Shown: piece by piece, positions 10,461-21,000 of the stretch
How positions within the stretch are numbered: position 1 is the stretch's first letter
How the letters are laid out: each line of letters begins with the position of its first letter
Assembly (NCBI GenBank): GCA_963704825.1
Contig: CAVPHV010000005.1
Coordinates: forward strand, 335,553-399,552
Source: CAVPHV01 sp963704825
GTDB lineage: Bacteria > Actinomycetota > Acidimicrobiia > Spongiisociales > UBA5794
Direction of reading: 5' to 3'
DNA: 64,000 bases
Notes under the pieces: model-generated
Database searches by the model: none
What the model was told of the DNA's origin: nothing
Seen by the model: the letters and a program-made list of their open reading frames with translations, nothing else
Made by a program: the position numbers and the translations under genes

Positions 10461-11480
10461 ATGACCGATCCCGTCCTCGACCTTGTTGAACTTGGCTTCC
10501 CGTGGGAAGGGCTCGACCCGTTCATCTTCACGGTGCACCATGTGGACCACTACCCCGCCGGCAACGATCTGCTCGGCCCAATTACCTCGATGGCGGGCCG
10601 CCGCATCGGGTCGGACTTTTCCTACCAAGACGGTTGGAGCATGTACCACGGGGACGTGGTCCCCGGCTTCCCGCAGCACCCGCACCGGGGCTTCGAGACG
10701 GTGACGGTGGTCCGCCGCGGCTACGTCGACCACTCCGATTCGCTGGGCGCTACCGCTCGTTACGGGCAAGGCGATGTGCAGTGGCTGACCACGGGCAGCG
10801 GGATCATGCACTCCGAGATGTTCCCCCTGATCGACGCCGCCGGACCCAACCCGCTGGAGCTCTTCCAGATCTGGCTCAACCTGCCGCCCGAGTCGAAGAT
10901 GGTTCCCGCGCACTTCGGGATGCTGTGGGGCGAGGACATCCCCACCATCGTCGGTGCTCCCGGCGTGACGGTCGACGTGATGGCAGGCGCCATCGATGGA
11001 TTCACCGCCCCGGCACCGCCGCCGGACTCGTGGGCGGCACGACCGGAATCGCATCTGGCGATATGGCTGATTCGCATGGAGCCCGGCGCCCGGTGGGACC
11101 TGCCGGCGGCGCCGGCCGGCGTCAACCGCATGCTGCACTGCTTCGAGGGAACCGACGCTCGGATCGGATCGACCCGATTCGAGGCCGCCAACGGCGTCAG
11201 GCTCCGCCCCGAGATCGCCACGACGCTCGAGAACCATGGTGGTCCCGCCGAGTTCCTGCTGCTGCAAGGCCAGCCGATCGGTGCCCCCGTGTTCCAGATG
11301 GGGCCGTTCGTGATGAACTCCGCCGAGGAGCTGCGCCAGGCCGTCGACGACTACCGCCGCACCGAGTTCGGTGGCTGGCCCTGGTCCACCCGCAGCCCGG
11401 TCCACGCCCGCACCGACGGCCGCTTCGCCATCCACGCCGACGGCCGAGTCGAGCACCGCGACATGATCCCCACCCGCTGA
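10461..11480 (+). CDS. pirin family protein
   Basis: A 339-aa bicupin. HPHRGFETVT and GSGIMHSE, about 45 residues apart, are the conserved metal-binding segments of the N-terminal pirin cupin (His, His and Glu ligands to Fe). A second, more divergent cupin follows, with the FLLLQGQPIG and GPFVMNS blocks of the C-terminal pirin domain. Characterised pirins act as quercetinases or redox-dependent protein partners; the role here is unknown. It converges on the CapA-like gene with 3 bp between stops. Confidence 0.93.
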   Translation: MTDPVLDLVELGFPWEGLDPFIFTVHHVDHYPAGNDLLGPITSMAGRRIGSDFSYQDGWSMYHGDVVPGFPQHPHRGFETVTVVRRGYVDHSDSLGATARYGQGDVQWLTTGSGIMHSEMFPLIDAAGPNPLELFQIWLNLPPESKMVPAHFGMLWGEDIPTIVGAPGVTVDVMAGAIDGFTAPAPPPDSWAARPESHLAIWLIRMEPGARWDLPAAPAGVNRMLHCFEGTDARIGSTRFEAANGVRLRPEIATTLENHGGPAEFLLLQGQPIGAPVFQMGPFVMNSAEELRQAVDDYRRTEFGGWPWSTRSPVHARTDGRFAIHADGRVEHRDMIPTR

Positions 11481-11483
11481 CCT

Positions 11484-13049
11484 CTAGTTGCGGTCGATCA
11501 CTGCGGGCTCGGTGTGGCCGTCGCCGTCGATATCCACGCAGCCGATCGTGCCGCCCCCGGCTAGCTTCGGAGCGAGGGTGAAGCCGAACCCGTTCCACAC
11601 TCCGGCGCCCACCGCCACGATCTCGGGATCGTCGATCTCCGAGTAGGCGAGGATTGCCGTAGCGTCACACACGGCAAGATTGGCGACTGGAGCCGGCGGA
11701 CGGTGCGACATCCAGATCGGCGTTCCGTCCAGATCGAAGACCCCGATGTGGGTGGTCCGGCCCTGTTGATCCACCTCGCGGGGACGCGGGTCCCACTCGT
11801 ACTCTCGCATCTCGTGTCGATACGAAACAAGCAGCTGCTCGGGACCGTCTGCCGAGAGATTCCCGGTGGACGCAGCGACCACGTCGCCGTGCTCGAATTC
11901 GCCCACGTCGGCGCGGCCGGATGTGGTCTCGACCCGCCGCGCCACCGACCACCAATCCCCGTCAACCAGGACGGCATCGCCATCGGGGATCAGCCACTCC
12001 TCGAAGTGAACCCGCAAGTCGTCGCTGCGAGAGCGCCCGAGGCGCCAAGCCACCAACCCCTGGTCGTCGACCATCGTTTCAAGGACGAGCCCGATGCTGT
12101 TGGGCTCGTTCTGCTGATCGAACAGGAAGTTGCCAAGACTCGTCGCCAGGACCGCCGTCCTGCCGTCGACACCTTCGACCGTCACCACCGGTTGAGCCAC
12201 ATGGGGTCCGTGCCCCCACACAATGTCGGCTCCCCACCTCGCAAGATCCCGGGCTACCGGGTCGAGGACGGGATCGGTTCCGGTCCACTCGTCGGCTCCG
12301 CCGTGGATACCGACGACCACCACGTCGGCGTTCGCTCGGGCTTCGGTCACCGCCGCTCGAACTCGGTCGGGGTCCCATGCCGCGATGCCGGGGCCGGCCC
12401 CCGCGGCGAGGCCTTGCGCGCTCACGTCAACGGCCAGCACGGCAACCCTGGTCCCCTTTGACTCGATGAATGCCGGTTGCCACGCCGCATCTACCTCGGC
12501 TCCGCCGCCGGCCACCCGCATACCGGCAGAAGACACCGCGGCGACGGTATCCAGGACGGAGTCCGCCCCAGCATCGCCTGCGTGGTTGTTGGCGATCCCG
12601 ACAATGTCGAACCCTGCGTCAGCGATGAGCGCCGCAAGCGCGGGATCTGCCTCGAGTTGGTGGGGATTGGCGGTCAGGTGGGAACGGGCCGTGAGGGGGG
12701 ACTCCAGATTGGCCAAAGCGACATCGGCCCTGCCAACCACGTACCTCACGTCCTCGAACACCGAGAACGGATCGACGGCGGCCAATACCCCGACACGGCG
12801 CCCCAGCATCACATCCCCGACGAACAGCAGCGTCGTAGCCTCCAGCGGGTCTGAGACCGTCGCCGCCCGCTCTGGCGCGAAGGTCGTGGCGGGCGGGGCC
12901 GCACTGGTTGTTGTCGTCGCCGACGCCGACGCCGCCACGCTGTCGGCAGACTGGATCGCAGTGTCGGGAACGGCGGCGCCACAGGCCGCGCATCCAAACC
13001 CGACTACCAGCAACGCTCCGACGAGGCGGCGGCGGTATCGACTGCTCAA
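11484..13049 (-). CDS. CapA family (PGA-capsule-like metallophosphoesterase-fold) exported protein
   Basis: A 521-aa protein starting at TTG 13049, which overlaps the upstream stop as TTGA. After a short hydrophobic leader (residues 9-24, with a possible lipobox ending at Cys23) and an Ala/Thr linker comes the CapA domain: FVGDVMLGR, ALANLESPLT, GIANNHAGDAG, GIHGGADEW, WGHGPHVAQ and SLGNFLFDQ. These are the metal-site blocks of the poly-gamma-glutamate synthesis CapA family. The last residues (CVDIDGDGHTEPAVIDR) look like one FG-GAP/VCBS-type calcium-binding blade, an uncommon addition. The coupling suggests it works with the RTX/DUF3160 protein. The start is inferred; the frame is open further upstream. 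Confidence 0.85.
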   Translation of the reverse strand: MSSRYRRRLVGALLVVGFGCAACGAAVPDTAIQSADSVAASASATTTTSAAPPATTFAPERAATVSDPLEATTLLFVGDVMLGRRVGVLAAVDPFSVFEDVRYVVGRADVALANLESPLTARSHLTANPHQLEADPALAALIADAGFDIVGIANNHAGDAGADSVLDTVAAVSSAGMRVAGGGAEVDAAWQPAFIESKGTRVAVLAVDVSAQGLAAGAGPGIAAWDPDRVRAAVTEARANADVVVVGIHGGADEWTGTDPVLDPVARDLARWGADIVWGHGPHVAQPVVTVEGVDGRTAVLATSLGNFLFDQQNEPNSIGLVLETMVDDQGLVAWRLGRSRSDDLRVHFEEWLIPDGDAVLVDGDWWSVARRVETTSGRADVGEFEHGDVVAASTGNLSADGPEQLLVSYRHEMREYEWDPRPREVDQQGRTTHIGVFDLDGTPIWMSHRPPAPVANLAVCDATAILAYSEIDDPEIVAVGAGVWNGFGFTLAPKLAGGGTIGCVDIDGDGHTEPAVIDRN

Positions 13050-16000
13050 AGGCCCAGATACTCCTGCACCCAGAAGGGCCTCGGCGGTAGTCCGTCGTTC
13101 TCGATCATCTCCCACCACTGTTCGTCGCTGAGCCGGTCTGCTCTGGGCTGCCAAAACTCGTAGTACGAGTAGACCGCCCCGGTGGCGACTTGGAACCCTC
13201 GGGCATCGGGCACAATCACGTAGATGAGGTCGTAGCTCCCTGTGCCTTCTTCGAGCACCTCATTTGCATCACCGTTGAGGAAGATGTCGGCCACGATCCC
13301 GCCGTACGGGTCCAACAAACCGTTGTCGCCGGTTGCGTCGAGCAGTTGTCGAAGTCGACCCCCAGTCGATTCGAGCCACTCAGAGTCTGCGTCAGTCGGG
13401 CGACCTACTGCCAGCTCCCGCTGAGCAATCGGGCCAAGCCGGGACGCCATCGTGATGAAGCTCTCGAGAATCCACCTGCGAGACCAATAGCCTTCGTCGG
13501 GCAACAGACCCTGATCCTCGAGAACGTCGCGAAACAACCGCGCAGTAGCGGTGATCCGTTCGAAGGTCAGCGGATCGGGCTCCACCCAGTGCAACACCTC
13601 GCGGACAGGCGGACCATCCCCTTCCGCAGTGCCCTCTTTGCCGTAGAGAATGGTGTCGTGCTTGAGTTCGGCGTACGAGCCAAACCCACTCTGATGCGAC
13701 TTTGCTTGCCACTCATCGGTGCGCATGAACGGTGGGGCACCGGCCCGATCCGGGCTGAACGATGGCTCGAGAGCAAGCAGCCAAGCGTCGTACACCGTTG
13801 CGTTCCAGTCTTCAGCCGTCCGGCCCACGACTGCGGCTCGCATCTCCGCCATCTGTTGCCCATATGACGGTGTCGTCGTGGTCGGATCGGCTTCGTGCTG
13901 CAGTTCCAGCGCCCAGTCGCTGCCGAACGCGGCGGCCACATCGAGTGCGCTCGGCGCGACACGATCGGGTACATCCGGATCCGTCAGTTGGTCGAGAACA
14001 TAGGAGTCGAAGATGAACCGCACCCCCATCGCCCGCAACGACGCGGCCCCGGGATCAATCAGCACGGTACGCATCGACTCCAACTCATCGACCACTGCCT
14101 GAACGGTGGGATCCGATGCGAGGTCGGCAGGATCGACCGGCCAATCCGGCACGATTGCTGCAGCCGCCTGATCGGCCTCAAATGGCGTGTAGTCGTCCGC
14201 GGCGCCGACGATGACGGCTGTTGCCTCATAGATGCGCTCCCAGGACGCGGTGACGCCCGCATCGGTGACGATGGAGCGGGTGAGCAGAAGCCCGACGCGG
14301 AAGGGATCCGGCTGAGCGAGCACGAACCCGATGTTGCCGAGCATCGACATCGCTTTGAAGTAGCGGGTGAGCTCGGCCGACCGCGTGTAGTGACCACGCG
14401 GCTTCATGCGCGAATAGTCGACGCAGGCTTTCGGGCATTCGCCTCCAACGGTCGGCGAAGTCTGGTAGGCGACGTGTTCGTTGACGAGCTGCACCTCCGC
14501 CGCAGCGCGGTTTCCGATGGGACCTACGTCCAGCTCGAGCACAGTCGCCACGGCTTCGACATATTCCTCCACCCGAAGTGCGGCGTCTTCCAGATCAGTG
14601 CCGTCGAGTTCCAAGGTCTGTGTGCGGGCCTCCGCCAGAAGATCCGCGATCAAACCCTCGAGCAGCGGGAGCAGGGTATCCTGCTCCGTGTCGCGCAGAA
14701 CCTTGTCGAACACGAGGTGCCAATGGTGGTATGCGGCATCCGTGGTAACGAAGACGGATCGACCGTCGTACCCATAGATCGACTCGTAGATCAGCGCCAT
14801 GTACCGTCCCTCCTCCTCTTCCGCAATGACAAAGCCATCGCGTTGGAGCCGGGGACGCAGTTCAGCAGGCACCTCGTCCGCGAACCTGATCTCGTCGAGC
14901 GAGGGCCACGGCAGCGGCCCCCACACCGAGTCTGGGGTGGTCTCGCAGGTGGCGTAGCTCTCACCCGACCAGCACGAATCGGTGCCTCCGCCGCCGTAGA
15001 GCTCGTCGAAACCACCGCCGCCGTGGAGTAGGTCGTCGCCGAACCCGCCGTGGATCACATCCGGTCCGGCCCATCCGTATAGCTCGTCATCGCCGGCGTC
15101 TCCCCACAGGTCGTCGGCACCGCGTCCACCCGAGATGAGGTCGGCGCCCCCGCTGCCGTGAATGAGGTCGTCACCGTCGAGGCCAATGATCTCGTTCCGA
15201 CGCGAATCCCCACGAATGGTGTCGCCTCGGGACGTCCCGGCGACGTTCTCAACGCCTTCGAGGACGTCGGATCCCGACCCCGCTGCCGTTCCGGCGGTCA
15301 GATTCACCTTGACGGAAGTGGGCGACGGTCGGTAGATCACCCAGTCGGTGCCCGCGCCTCCGCTGACTGTGTCGTCGCCGCGACCGGGGAGCACGGAGTC
15401 GTCCCCGCCACCTCCCAGGAGCTCATCGCTGCCGGGACCACCATCAATCTCGTCGTCTCCCGCCTGACCGGCGATCGTGTCGTTGCCACCGCCACCTCGC
15501 AATACGTCGTCGTCGAGGCCGCCCCACAACTCGTCCGAGAGCTCACCGCCCACCACCAGATCCGCGTGGTCGCCGCCGAACAGCTCGTCGTGACCGTCGG
15601 CACCCTTGAGTTCATCTCTGCCGTCGCCGCCAATGAGCGTGTCGTGACCGGGCCCTCCGCGCAAGATGTCGTGACCGAAGGAGCCGTCGATCGTGTCGTC
15701 GCCCGACTTGCCATCGATGGCATCACCGCCGCCGAGTCCCGCCAGGTGGTTTGGTCCGGCGTTGCCGACGATCAGGTCGGCGAACCGCGAACCGATCACG
15801 TTGGCGAACCCAACCACGGTGTCTACCCCCTCGCCATGGGCGCTGCCGACACCAAGGTCGATTTCAACCGCCTGGGGAGCCAAGATGAAGCTGATGGTGT
15901 CGACCCCATCGCCCCCGGTGACTGCGTCGTTGCCGGATCCGGGTATGGCCGTGTCGTCGCCGGCCCGACCCTGTAACGCGTCGTCCCCGGACCAGCCCAC

Positions 16001-16609
16001 CAGCGTGTCGTGCCCATCGTGCCCCACCATGACATCGTCGCCGGCTCCGCCGAGAAGGTGGTCGTCCCCCGGGCCCCCGAGAAGCTGATCGGCGCCGCCT
16101 CTTCCGACAAGCCGGTCGCTGCCTCCGTTGCCCCGGATCACGTTTGGCCCGTTGTCACCAACAAGCGCATCGGGGTGCCTGGAGCCGATCAGGTTCTCGA
16201 TGGACCGCAGCTCATCGGATCCCCATCCCGTGGCGGCGCCCAGAGAGAGGTCCACCTCGACCGCGGGAGCTTCCCCGAATGCAGCCCAGTCGGATCCGTC
16301 TCCGCCAAGCAGAACGTCGTCACCAGGCCCTCCAACCAGGATGTCGTCGCCGTCCTTGCCGCAGATCGTGTCGTCGCCCCCGAGGCCCATCAGCCGATCA
16401 TCCCCAGCCAAGCCGATGATCACGTCGTCGGATTCGGTGCCTTTCAGGACGTCGTCGCCAGAGGTGCCGATGATGGTCGCCGGCAAGCCGCCGCACAGCT
16501 GCGGCGCCGCCGCCGTGGCAGCGCTGCCCGGGATCACGAGCAACATCCCCACCACCAGATAGAACGCCACGCCGGCCCGCAGTCGCTTGCTGCGCTGCAC
16601 GAAGGTCAT
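13046..16609 (-). CDS. secreted RTX calcium-binding repeat protein with C-terminal DUF3160 domain
   Basis: An 1187-aa protein. The signal peptide is at residues 1-35 (VAFYLVVGMLLVIPGSAATA). Residues 47-547 are glycine/aspartate-rich nonapeptides of the GGxGxD type (for example GGPGDDVLLGGDGSD) that form calcium-bound beta-rolls. From about residue 565 a DUF3160 domain follows (FADEVPAEL, VFVTTDAAYHHWHLVFDKVL, VHWVEPDPLTF-type blocks), a secreted domain of unknown function. RTX repeats are normally C-terminal in type I-secreted toxins; here they are N-terminal, behind a Sec signal. GGAAGGGGG precedes the ATG at 16609, which is why the longer frame to 16813 was not used. Confidence 0.9.
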   Translation of the reverse strand: MTFVQRSKRLRAGVAFYLVVGMLLVIPGSAATAAAPQLCGGLPATIIGTSGDDVLKGTESDDVIIGLAGDDRLMGLGGDDTICGKDGDDILVGGPGDDVLLGGDGSDWAAFGEAPAVEVDLSLGAATGWGSDELRSIENLIGSRHPDALVGDNGPNVIRGNGGSDRLVGRGGADQLLGGPGDDHLLGGAGDDVMVGHDGHDTLVGWSGDDALQGRAGDDTAIPGSGNDAVTGGDGVDTISFILAPQAVEIDLGVGSAHGEGVDTVVGFANVIGSRFADLIVGNAGPNHLAGLGGGDAIDGKSGDDTIDGSFGHDILRGGPGHDTLIGGDGRDELKGADGHDELFGGDHADLVVGGELSDELWGGLDDDVLRGGGGNDTIAGQAGDDEIDGGPGSDELLGGGGDDSVLPGRGDDTVSGGAGTDWVIYRPSPTSVKVNLTAGTAAGSGSDVLEGVENVAGTSRGDTIRGDSRRNEIIGLDGDDLIHGSGGADLISGGRGADDLWGDAGDDELYGWAGPDVIHGGFGDDLLHGGGGFDELYGGGGTDSCWSGESYATCETTPDSVWGPLPWPSLDEIRFADEVPAELRPRLQRDGFVIAEEEEGRYMALIYESIYGYDGRSVFVTTDAAYHHWHLVFDKVLRDTEQDTLLPLLEGLIADLLAEARTQTLELDGTDLEDAALRVEEYVEAVATVLELDVGPIGNRAAAEVQLVNEHVAYQTSPTVGGECPKACVDYSRMKPRGHYTRSAELTRYFKAMSMLGNIGFVLAQPDPFRVGLLLTRSIVTDAGVTASWERIYEATAVIVGAADDYTPFEADQAAAAIVPDWPVDPADLASDPTVQAVVDELESMRTVLIDPGAASLRAMGVRFIFDSYVLDQLTDPDVPDRVAPSALDVAAAFGSDWALELQHEADPTTTTPSYGQQMAEMRAAVVGRTAEDWNATVYDAWLLALEPSFSPDRAGAPPFMRTDEWQAKSHQSGFGSYAELKHDTILYGKEGTAEGDGPPVREVLHWVEPDPLTFERITATARLFRDVLEDQGLLPDEGYWSRRWILESFITMASRLGPIAQRELAVGRPTDADSEWLESTGGRLRQLLDATGDNGLLDPYGGIVADIFLNGDANEVLEEGTGSYDLIYVIVPDARGFQVATGAVYSYYEFWQPRADRLSDEQWWEMIENDGLPPRPFWVQEYLGL
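14970..16470 (-). repeat. RTX GGxGxDxLx nonapeptide-repeat region
   Basis: The coding sequence for residues about 47-547 of the RTX/DUF3160 protein, made of degenerate 27-bp units. Three irregular spacer blocks (such as VEVDLSLGAATGWGSDEL and VEIDLGVGSAHGEGVDTV) split the beta-rolls into sub-arrays. The repetition also creates long open frames on the opposite strand. Confidence 0.9.
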
Positions 16610-16780
16610 CACCGCCCCCTTCCGCAAGGTGAGGGACAGATGGAACCTCGACGGGTCGGGACCCGAGTCAGCCAGCCGGTCCCTCTCAACCTCCAGCGTC
16701 GCGCCACCACACGTGCAGCCATAGAGGCTTATGGCGGACCCGCGGCGCGACCATCGGCCAGGACGACCCACGTGGAGCCT

Positions 16781-17239
16781 ATGGTGGGTGGCATGGAGCA
16801 GCGACGTCAGCAATCATTCGGAGATTTCGAGCTTCCGGTTCCCGCGGCCGAGGCTATGTGGCTGTTCACCCCTGAGGGTGAACGGGAGTGGGTGCACGAT
16901 TGGGACCCCCGCTATCCGGACGGCCAACCGAGTGAGGAACGTGGGACCGTTTTCAGGACGAGCACCGACGGCGTCACCACCATCTGGGTGATTGTCGAAC
17001 TCGACCGCTCGCAGCATCGTGCCACGTATGCCAGGGTCACCCCGGGAGTCCACGCCGGCACCGTGTCCGTCGCGTGCGTGGACACTCGCCCCGGCCACTG
17101 CCAAGTCTCAGTCGGCTACGACCTGACCACGCTCGGCAATGCCACCGCGCTCGATCCGTATCGACCCGAAGCCTTCGTCGACATGATGGCATCGTGGAAC
17201 GCGCTGACCACGGAGTATCTGAGCCGCAGTCCGGCCTGA
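16781..17239 (+). CDS. SRPBCC-like (START/Bet v1-type) hypothetical protein
   Basis: A 152-aa protein with ELPVPAAEAMWLFTPEGEREW near the start and VSVGYDLTTLG plus a C-terminal amphipathic helix (FVDMMASWNALTTEYL). This is the layout of SRPBCC ligand-binding proteins, in which the first strand is followed by a short helix and the last helix closes the cavity. Start choice: GGAG lies just before ATG 16781, and ATG 16793 is an alternative. It is divergent from the RTX gene and converges on the HAD-like gene with 1 bp between stops. Ligand unknown. Confidence 0.7.
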   Translation: MVGGMEQRRQQSFGDFELPVPAAEAMWLFTPEGEREWVHDWDPRYPDGQPSEERGTVFRTSTDGVTTIWVIVELDRSQHRATYARVTPGVHAGTVSVACVDTRPGHCQVSVGYDLTTLGNATALDPYRPEAFVDMMASWNALTTEYLSRSPA

Positions 17240-17240
17240 C

Positions 17241-17750
17241 TCAGGCGGCTACGGTCTCGGGGGCCTCGAGGCCAAGATGGGCCCAATCCAAGGCACGACG
17301 TTCGCCGGTGTCGATGTAGGTGACACCCGGCAATTCGGGCAGGTCACCGCAGAATTCGCCGATCCAAGCCACACAGCGGTCTTCGGCCACCGCCGCCTCG
17401 ACGAGCGGCCGAGCTGCATCAACCTTCCACTTCCAACCAAAGGCGCCTTCCCCGTCGTCGATGACCGGAAACGGTCCGACACCGAGATGCTTGGCGATCT
17501 CGTCGTTGGCCTGGCCGCGCCAGTTGGAGCACCACCACGTCTCGAAGTGCGCGGTGAGTTCCTGGATCAGGTCCGGCATCGTGTGCGGAATGGCGAGCCA
17601 AAACCCGTGCGATCGAATGAGATCCACGTCGAGCTCTGCTGCTCGCTCCTGAGCGTCCGACCCAAAGGGCCGAATCTTCATGACCGCCTCCAGGTCGTTG
17701 ACGACCCCATCGACATCCAATAGGAGCAATGGCTTGTGGTAGGTAGTCAT
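17241..17750 (-). CDS. HAD-like protein
   Basis: A 169-aa protein opening with KPLLLLDVDGVVND, the HAD motif I (DxDG) in which the first Asp is the phosphoaspartyl nucleophile. HFETWWCSNWRGQAN supplies a motif II-like position and FPVIDDGEG or VAWIGEFCGDL a later acidic block. Length is short and no large cap is present, as in a group of actinobacterial HAD-like proteins of unknown substrate. The ATG at 17750 fits motif I at the N-terminus. Confidence 0.75.
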   Translation of the reverse strand: MTTYHKPLLLLDVDGVVNDLEAVMKIRPFGSDAQERAAELDVDLIRSHGFWLAIPHTMPDLIQELTAHFETWWCSNWRGQANDEIAKHLGVGPFPVIDDGEGAFGWKWKVDAARPLVEAAVAEDRCVAWIGEFCGDLPELPGVTYIDTGERRALDWAHLGLEAPETVAA

Positions 17751-17876
17751 CCCCTGTGTATCGGCAGGTCAGGACAGAATCCTCACCCCATTTCGGTCGA
17801 GGAGATCCTCCCCGATCCACCGGCCGAGCAACAGCAACCTTGCCGTAGAATCCACCGATTCCGTAGATGGCATCAG

Positions 17877-18069
17877 AAGCCAGAGCGCACCCTCCTCGAC
17901 ACCGACCCGCCGATGGCGACGAACCGGCCCGCGAAGTGGACGAGAGGGCAAGCAGATACGACTGAACGACTCGTGGATCGCAGCCACCGCCATCGCCAAC
18001 GGCCTGCCGGTGGCCAGGCAGGACACCGACTTCGAAGGTGCCCCCGGTCTCGATGTGATCCGGCTCTAG
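17877..18069 (+). pseudogene. relic of a VapC-type PIN-domain toxin gene (3' end)
   Basis: The last 37 codons before the TAG at 18067-18069 read RLNDSWIAATAIANGLPVAR followed by QDTDFEGAPGLDVIRL. This is the conserved C-terminal third of VapC PIN toxins (NDSWIAATA helix, QD acidic pair, strand ending VIRL). Upstream the matching frame breaks down: the PIN-like stretch LLDTDPPMATNRPAKW is in another frame and no start or N-terminal acidic motif is found. No antitoxin gene is adjacent. The rest of the gap 17751-18090 shows nothing else. Confidence 0.65.
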
Positions 18070-18090
18070 TGGTTAGTCGCAGCCGACCGG

Positions 18091-21000
18091 CTAGGACACC
18101 CATCGGGTGGGTATGGCCACCGTCTCGACATAGACAGTGTTGTGGACCGCCTCAGCCGTCCCGTCGACCTGGCGGGTGGCCGGTTCGCCGTCTGCGATGA
18201 GGAGCCGCAGCTCGCCATCACCGACCGGCAGCACCATGGTCCCTTCCCACTGCGCCCCGGTGGCCAGCGGTTGGCGCGTCAGCTCAACGGGGGCGAGGAG
18301 GTCCTCCCACCTGAGATCGGGATCGGCGATGTCGGGATTGGCCTGCTGGACCGTGACCGTCATCACGTTGCCGGCGTCGCCGCCAATCACCGTCACGGCG
18401 GCTCCGTCATCCTGGCGGTCTACGATCACCAGGCGGGTCGGACCGAGACGCACCGGGTCGGGGCGCACGATCGACGACAGATGAGCACCTGCGATCGACT
18501 CCGGCTGGTACCGGGCGAGCGCCAGTGCCACAAATGGCCGGTAGCCGATGTCTCCGCTCAATTCGATATCGGTGAACCACAGGCCGCGCCCCTCGTCGAA
18601 GGTCATCTCGTGACCGGCGACGTCGTGGACGGCATCGATCGCAACGGCGGTCTCGGTAGCACGGGTCCAATCGTCGAGCGCCAACAGCTGCTCGGTCCCG
18701 GTACCCGCGACGAGTGGGTCTCGCCCGATCCGTGTCGACTCGGGCAGGACTCCGGCCACCGCGCCGGTGTCGAGCAGAACGCCGAGCGTCTCTCCCCTTC
18801 CGGTCGAGAACCATGGACGCCGCACATAAACCCGCAGCACGCTGCCGCTGTGGGTCACCCGAATCGAGTCCTCGGTCTCCACCACAGTGCGGGCGAAGGC
18901 CGGCACGATCTCCTCGACCTGGGGAGGCAGCGGCGACGACGCGTTCGGCACCAGCACACTCGTTGTCTGCCCGTCTCCCTCGGTGGCGAGCCTGCTCACC
19001 GGCCGCGGGATGAAGGTGACGGTGAGCGGTTCCCCTACCGGAATCGCTCCATTGGGATGCCGGGTAATCGTTCCGGTTGGCCCGTCGACTCGGAAGTCGA
19101 CCTCCCGTGTATACACCGTTCCGGCAGCATCGGTGACGGTCACTTCGGAACCGACCACGCCCCGCTCGTCGATGGTGACCGCCTCATCGGCGAAGTCGAA
19201 GGCCAGCTCGGACTGCTCAGTGAAGTACCGACTGAACCGGCTGAAGACCTCCGCAACGAGGTCGACCTGGTGCCGTTTGGTGTCGTGCACGTTCAGGTCG
19301 AGCCCGGCGAACGGTTCACTCAGCGGATCACCTTCGAGTGCGACGGGCAGCCGAGCCAACACCGCCTGGGTGGTCACGTCGGTCGGCGCGGACTGCGTCG
19401 GATCGTCGACCGGGTCGGTCCAGGTGGCGTGCAGCATCAAGCTCTCGGTGCTCTTGCGATCAATCGTCGTCGCACCGTCGAAGGTGGCGACCAGCGAACC
19501 GAGGGCAGGCCGATCCGCGGAGAGGGTGTGGATCTCGGGTCGAGTGAGCGGGAGCCGCACCGCATGCACCAGCGTGATCTGGTCGCGCGCCGACACCATC
19601 CAATGGCGTCCATCGAGGATGAGTTGGCGCAACTCGATCTGCTCAGCAGTCGACATTTCGTGCCAGAGCTTGAAGTGACCCACCACGTCCTCGGCGATGG
19701 CGCTGCTGACTTCAACGGTCGTGACGCAAGCCTTCGGCAGCCAGACCCGCACAGAGGTCGGCGAGTTGGGCTGGAACACCCGCGGTTCGCGGTCGCCGCC
19801 CCGCAGCTCAAAGCGGATGGCCCTGGACTTGGGCCAGCTACCGCCGTAGGGAACCACGACGGCCCCGCCAGCCGCGGGGAGACGCTCGAACGTGACTCCC
19901 GCCGCGGCCGGGTCGACCAGGTAGTCGGCCTGAGGCCGCTTTGACCCGGGGACGATCTCATCGCCGATGAGTTCCCCCGCAACAAGCTCGTTAGTGAAGG
20001 GGTCCGCAACAGTCTGTGCGGTGAGGTCGAGAGCATCGCGGGTCGCAAAGAAGCCGTAAGCGGCCGGGATCAGTCCGCCCTTGGGCCGGTCGTGCAGTTC
20101 GACGCGGTGCTGGGAGAGACGCGGCGGGAACAGCAGTCGCTCGGCTGGTTCCACCGACCCGTCGGACTGATCGTGTTCGCTCTTGATCACGATGGTGGAG
20201 GTGGTGTCCCCCACCCCCGGAGTGGGACGGGGTGAACGTCGCACCGGTGCCGGTGGCTCGACCGGTTGGAGGCGCCCAAAGGTCTCGGTGATGACCGCAT
20301 TTGTCGGGTTGGGTTCGGTCACTTGGCGTGAGTTGCCGGCGAAGTCGACGCAGCGGGCCCGCATGTCGTAGGTGTGCCCGTAGCGCAGCCGGGGCAGCGT
20401 CCCGGGGACCGGCCGGTAGTCGACCTTGAACTGCACCGGGTCGGTCGGGCGCGGCTCGTTCTCCTGCTGGTCCTCGGTTTCGCCGCTGGCCCCGTCGAGC
20501 ATCTGGCCCGGCATGCGCGTGACGGCACTCCACCCGGTCCAGCGGAAGACGGAGTCGTTGATCCGTTGTGGCGTCAAGTCCCGGGGTGGTTCCTCCCCCT
20601 GCTGCTCGATGATCGTCTCGGCCTCGGTCATCAGGGTGAACCCGCGCCATCCCTCGTCGGGCTTGGGTAGCAGATCGAGTGGCGGAATCGAGACGTCGGC
20701 AGGGAATTCGTACCCGGCAGGGGCTTGACGGTCGAACAGCGACCGCCATTGGGCCGTCCCGGTATCACGGGCGTCATAGCGCTGACCCTGCGTGATGTCT
20801 TCGGCGAACAAGGCGACGGCGGGCTGTGGTGGGTTGTTGAGCTGGTCGGCGATCTCTTCCTCGATATCGGCCTGGCGGATGAACTTCTGCTTCAACACCT
20901 TTGTCATGTCGTTGCGGATGATCGAGATGCCCTGTTCGCGCAGTGCCGGGAGCGGACTGACCGAGCCGTTGCCGTTCAGGCTGCTTCGGTAGCCGGCGAG

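Noticed and set aside
15158..15976. 272-codon plus-strand frame inside the RTX gene
   Set aside because: An antisense product of the 27-bp repeats; no RBS or family.
18142..19944. 600-codon plus-strand open frame
   Set aside because: Antisense to the 1254-aa gene; composition rich in Arg/Gly/His typical of high-GC shadows.
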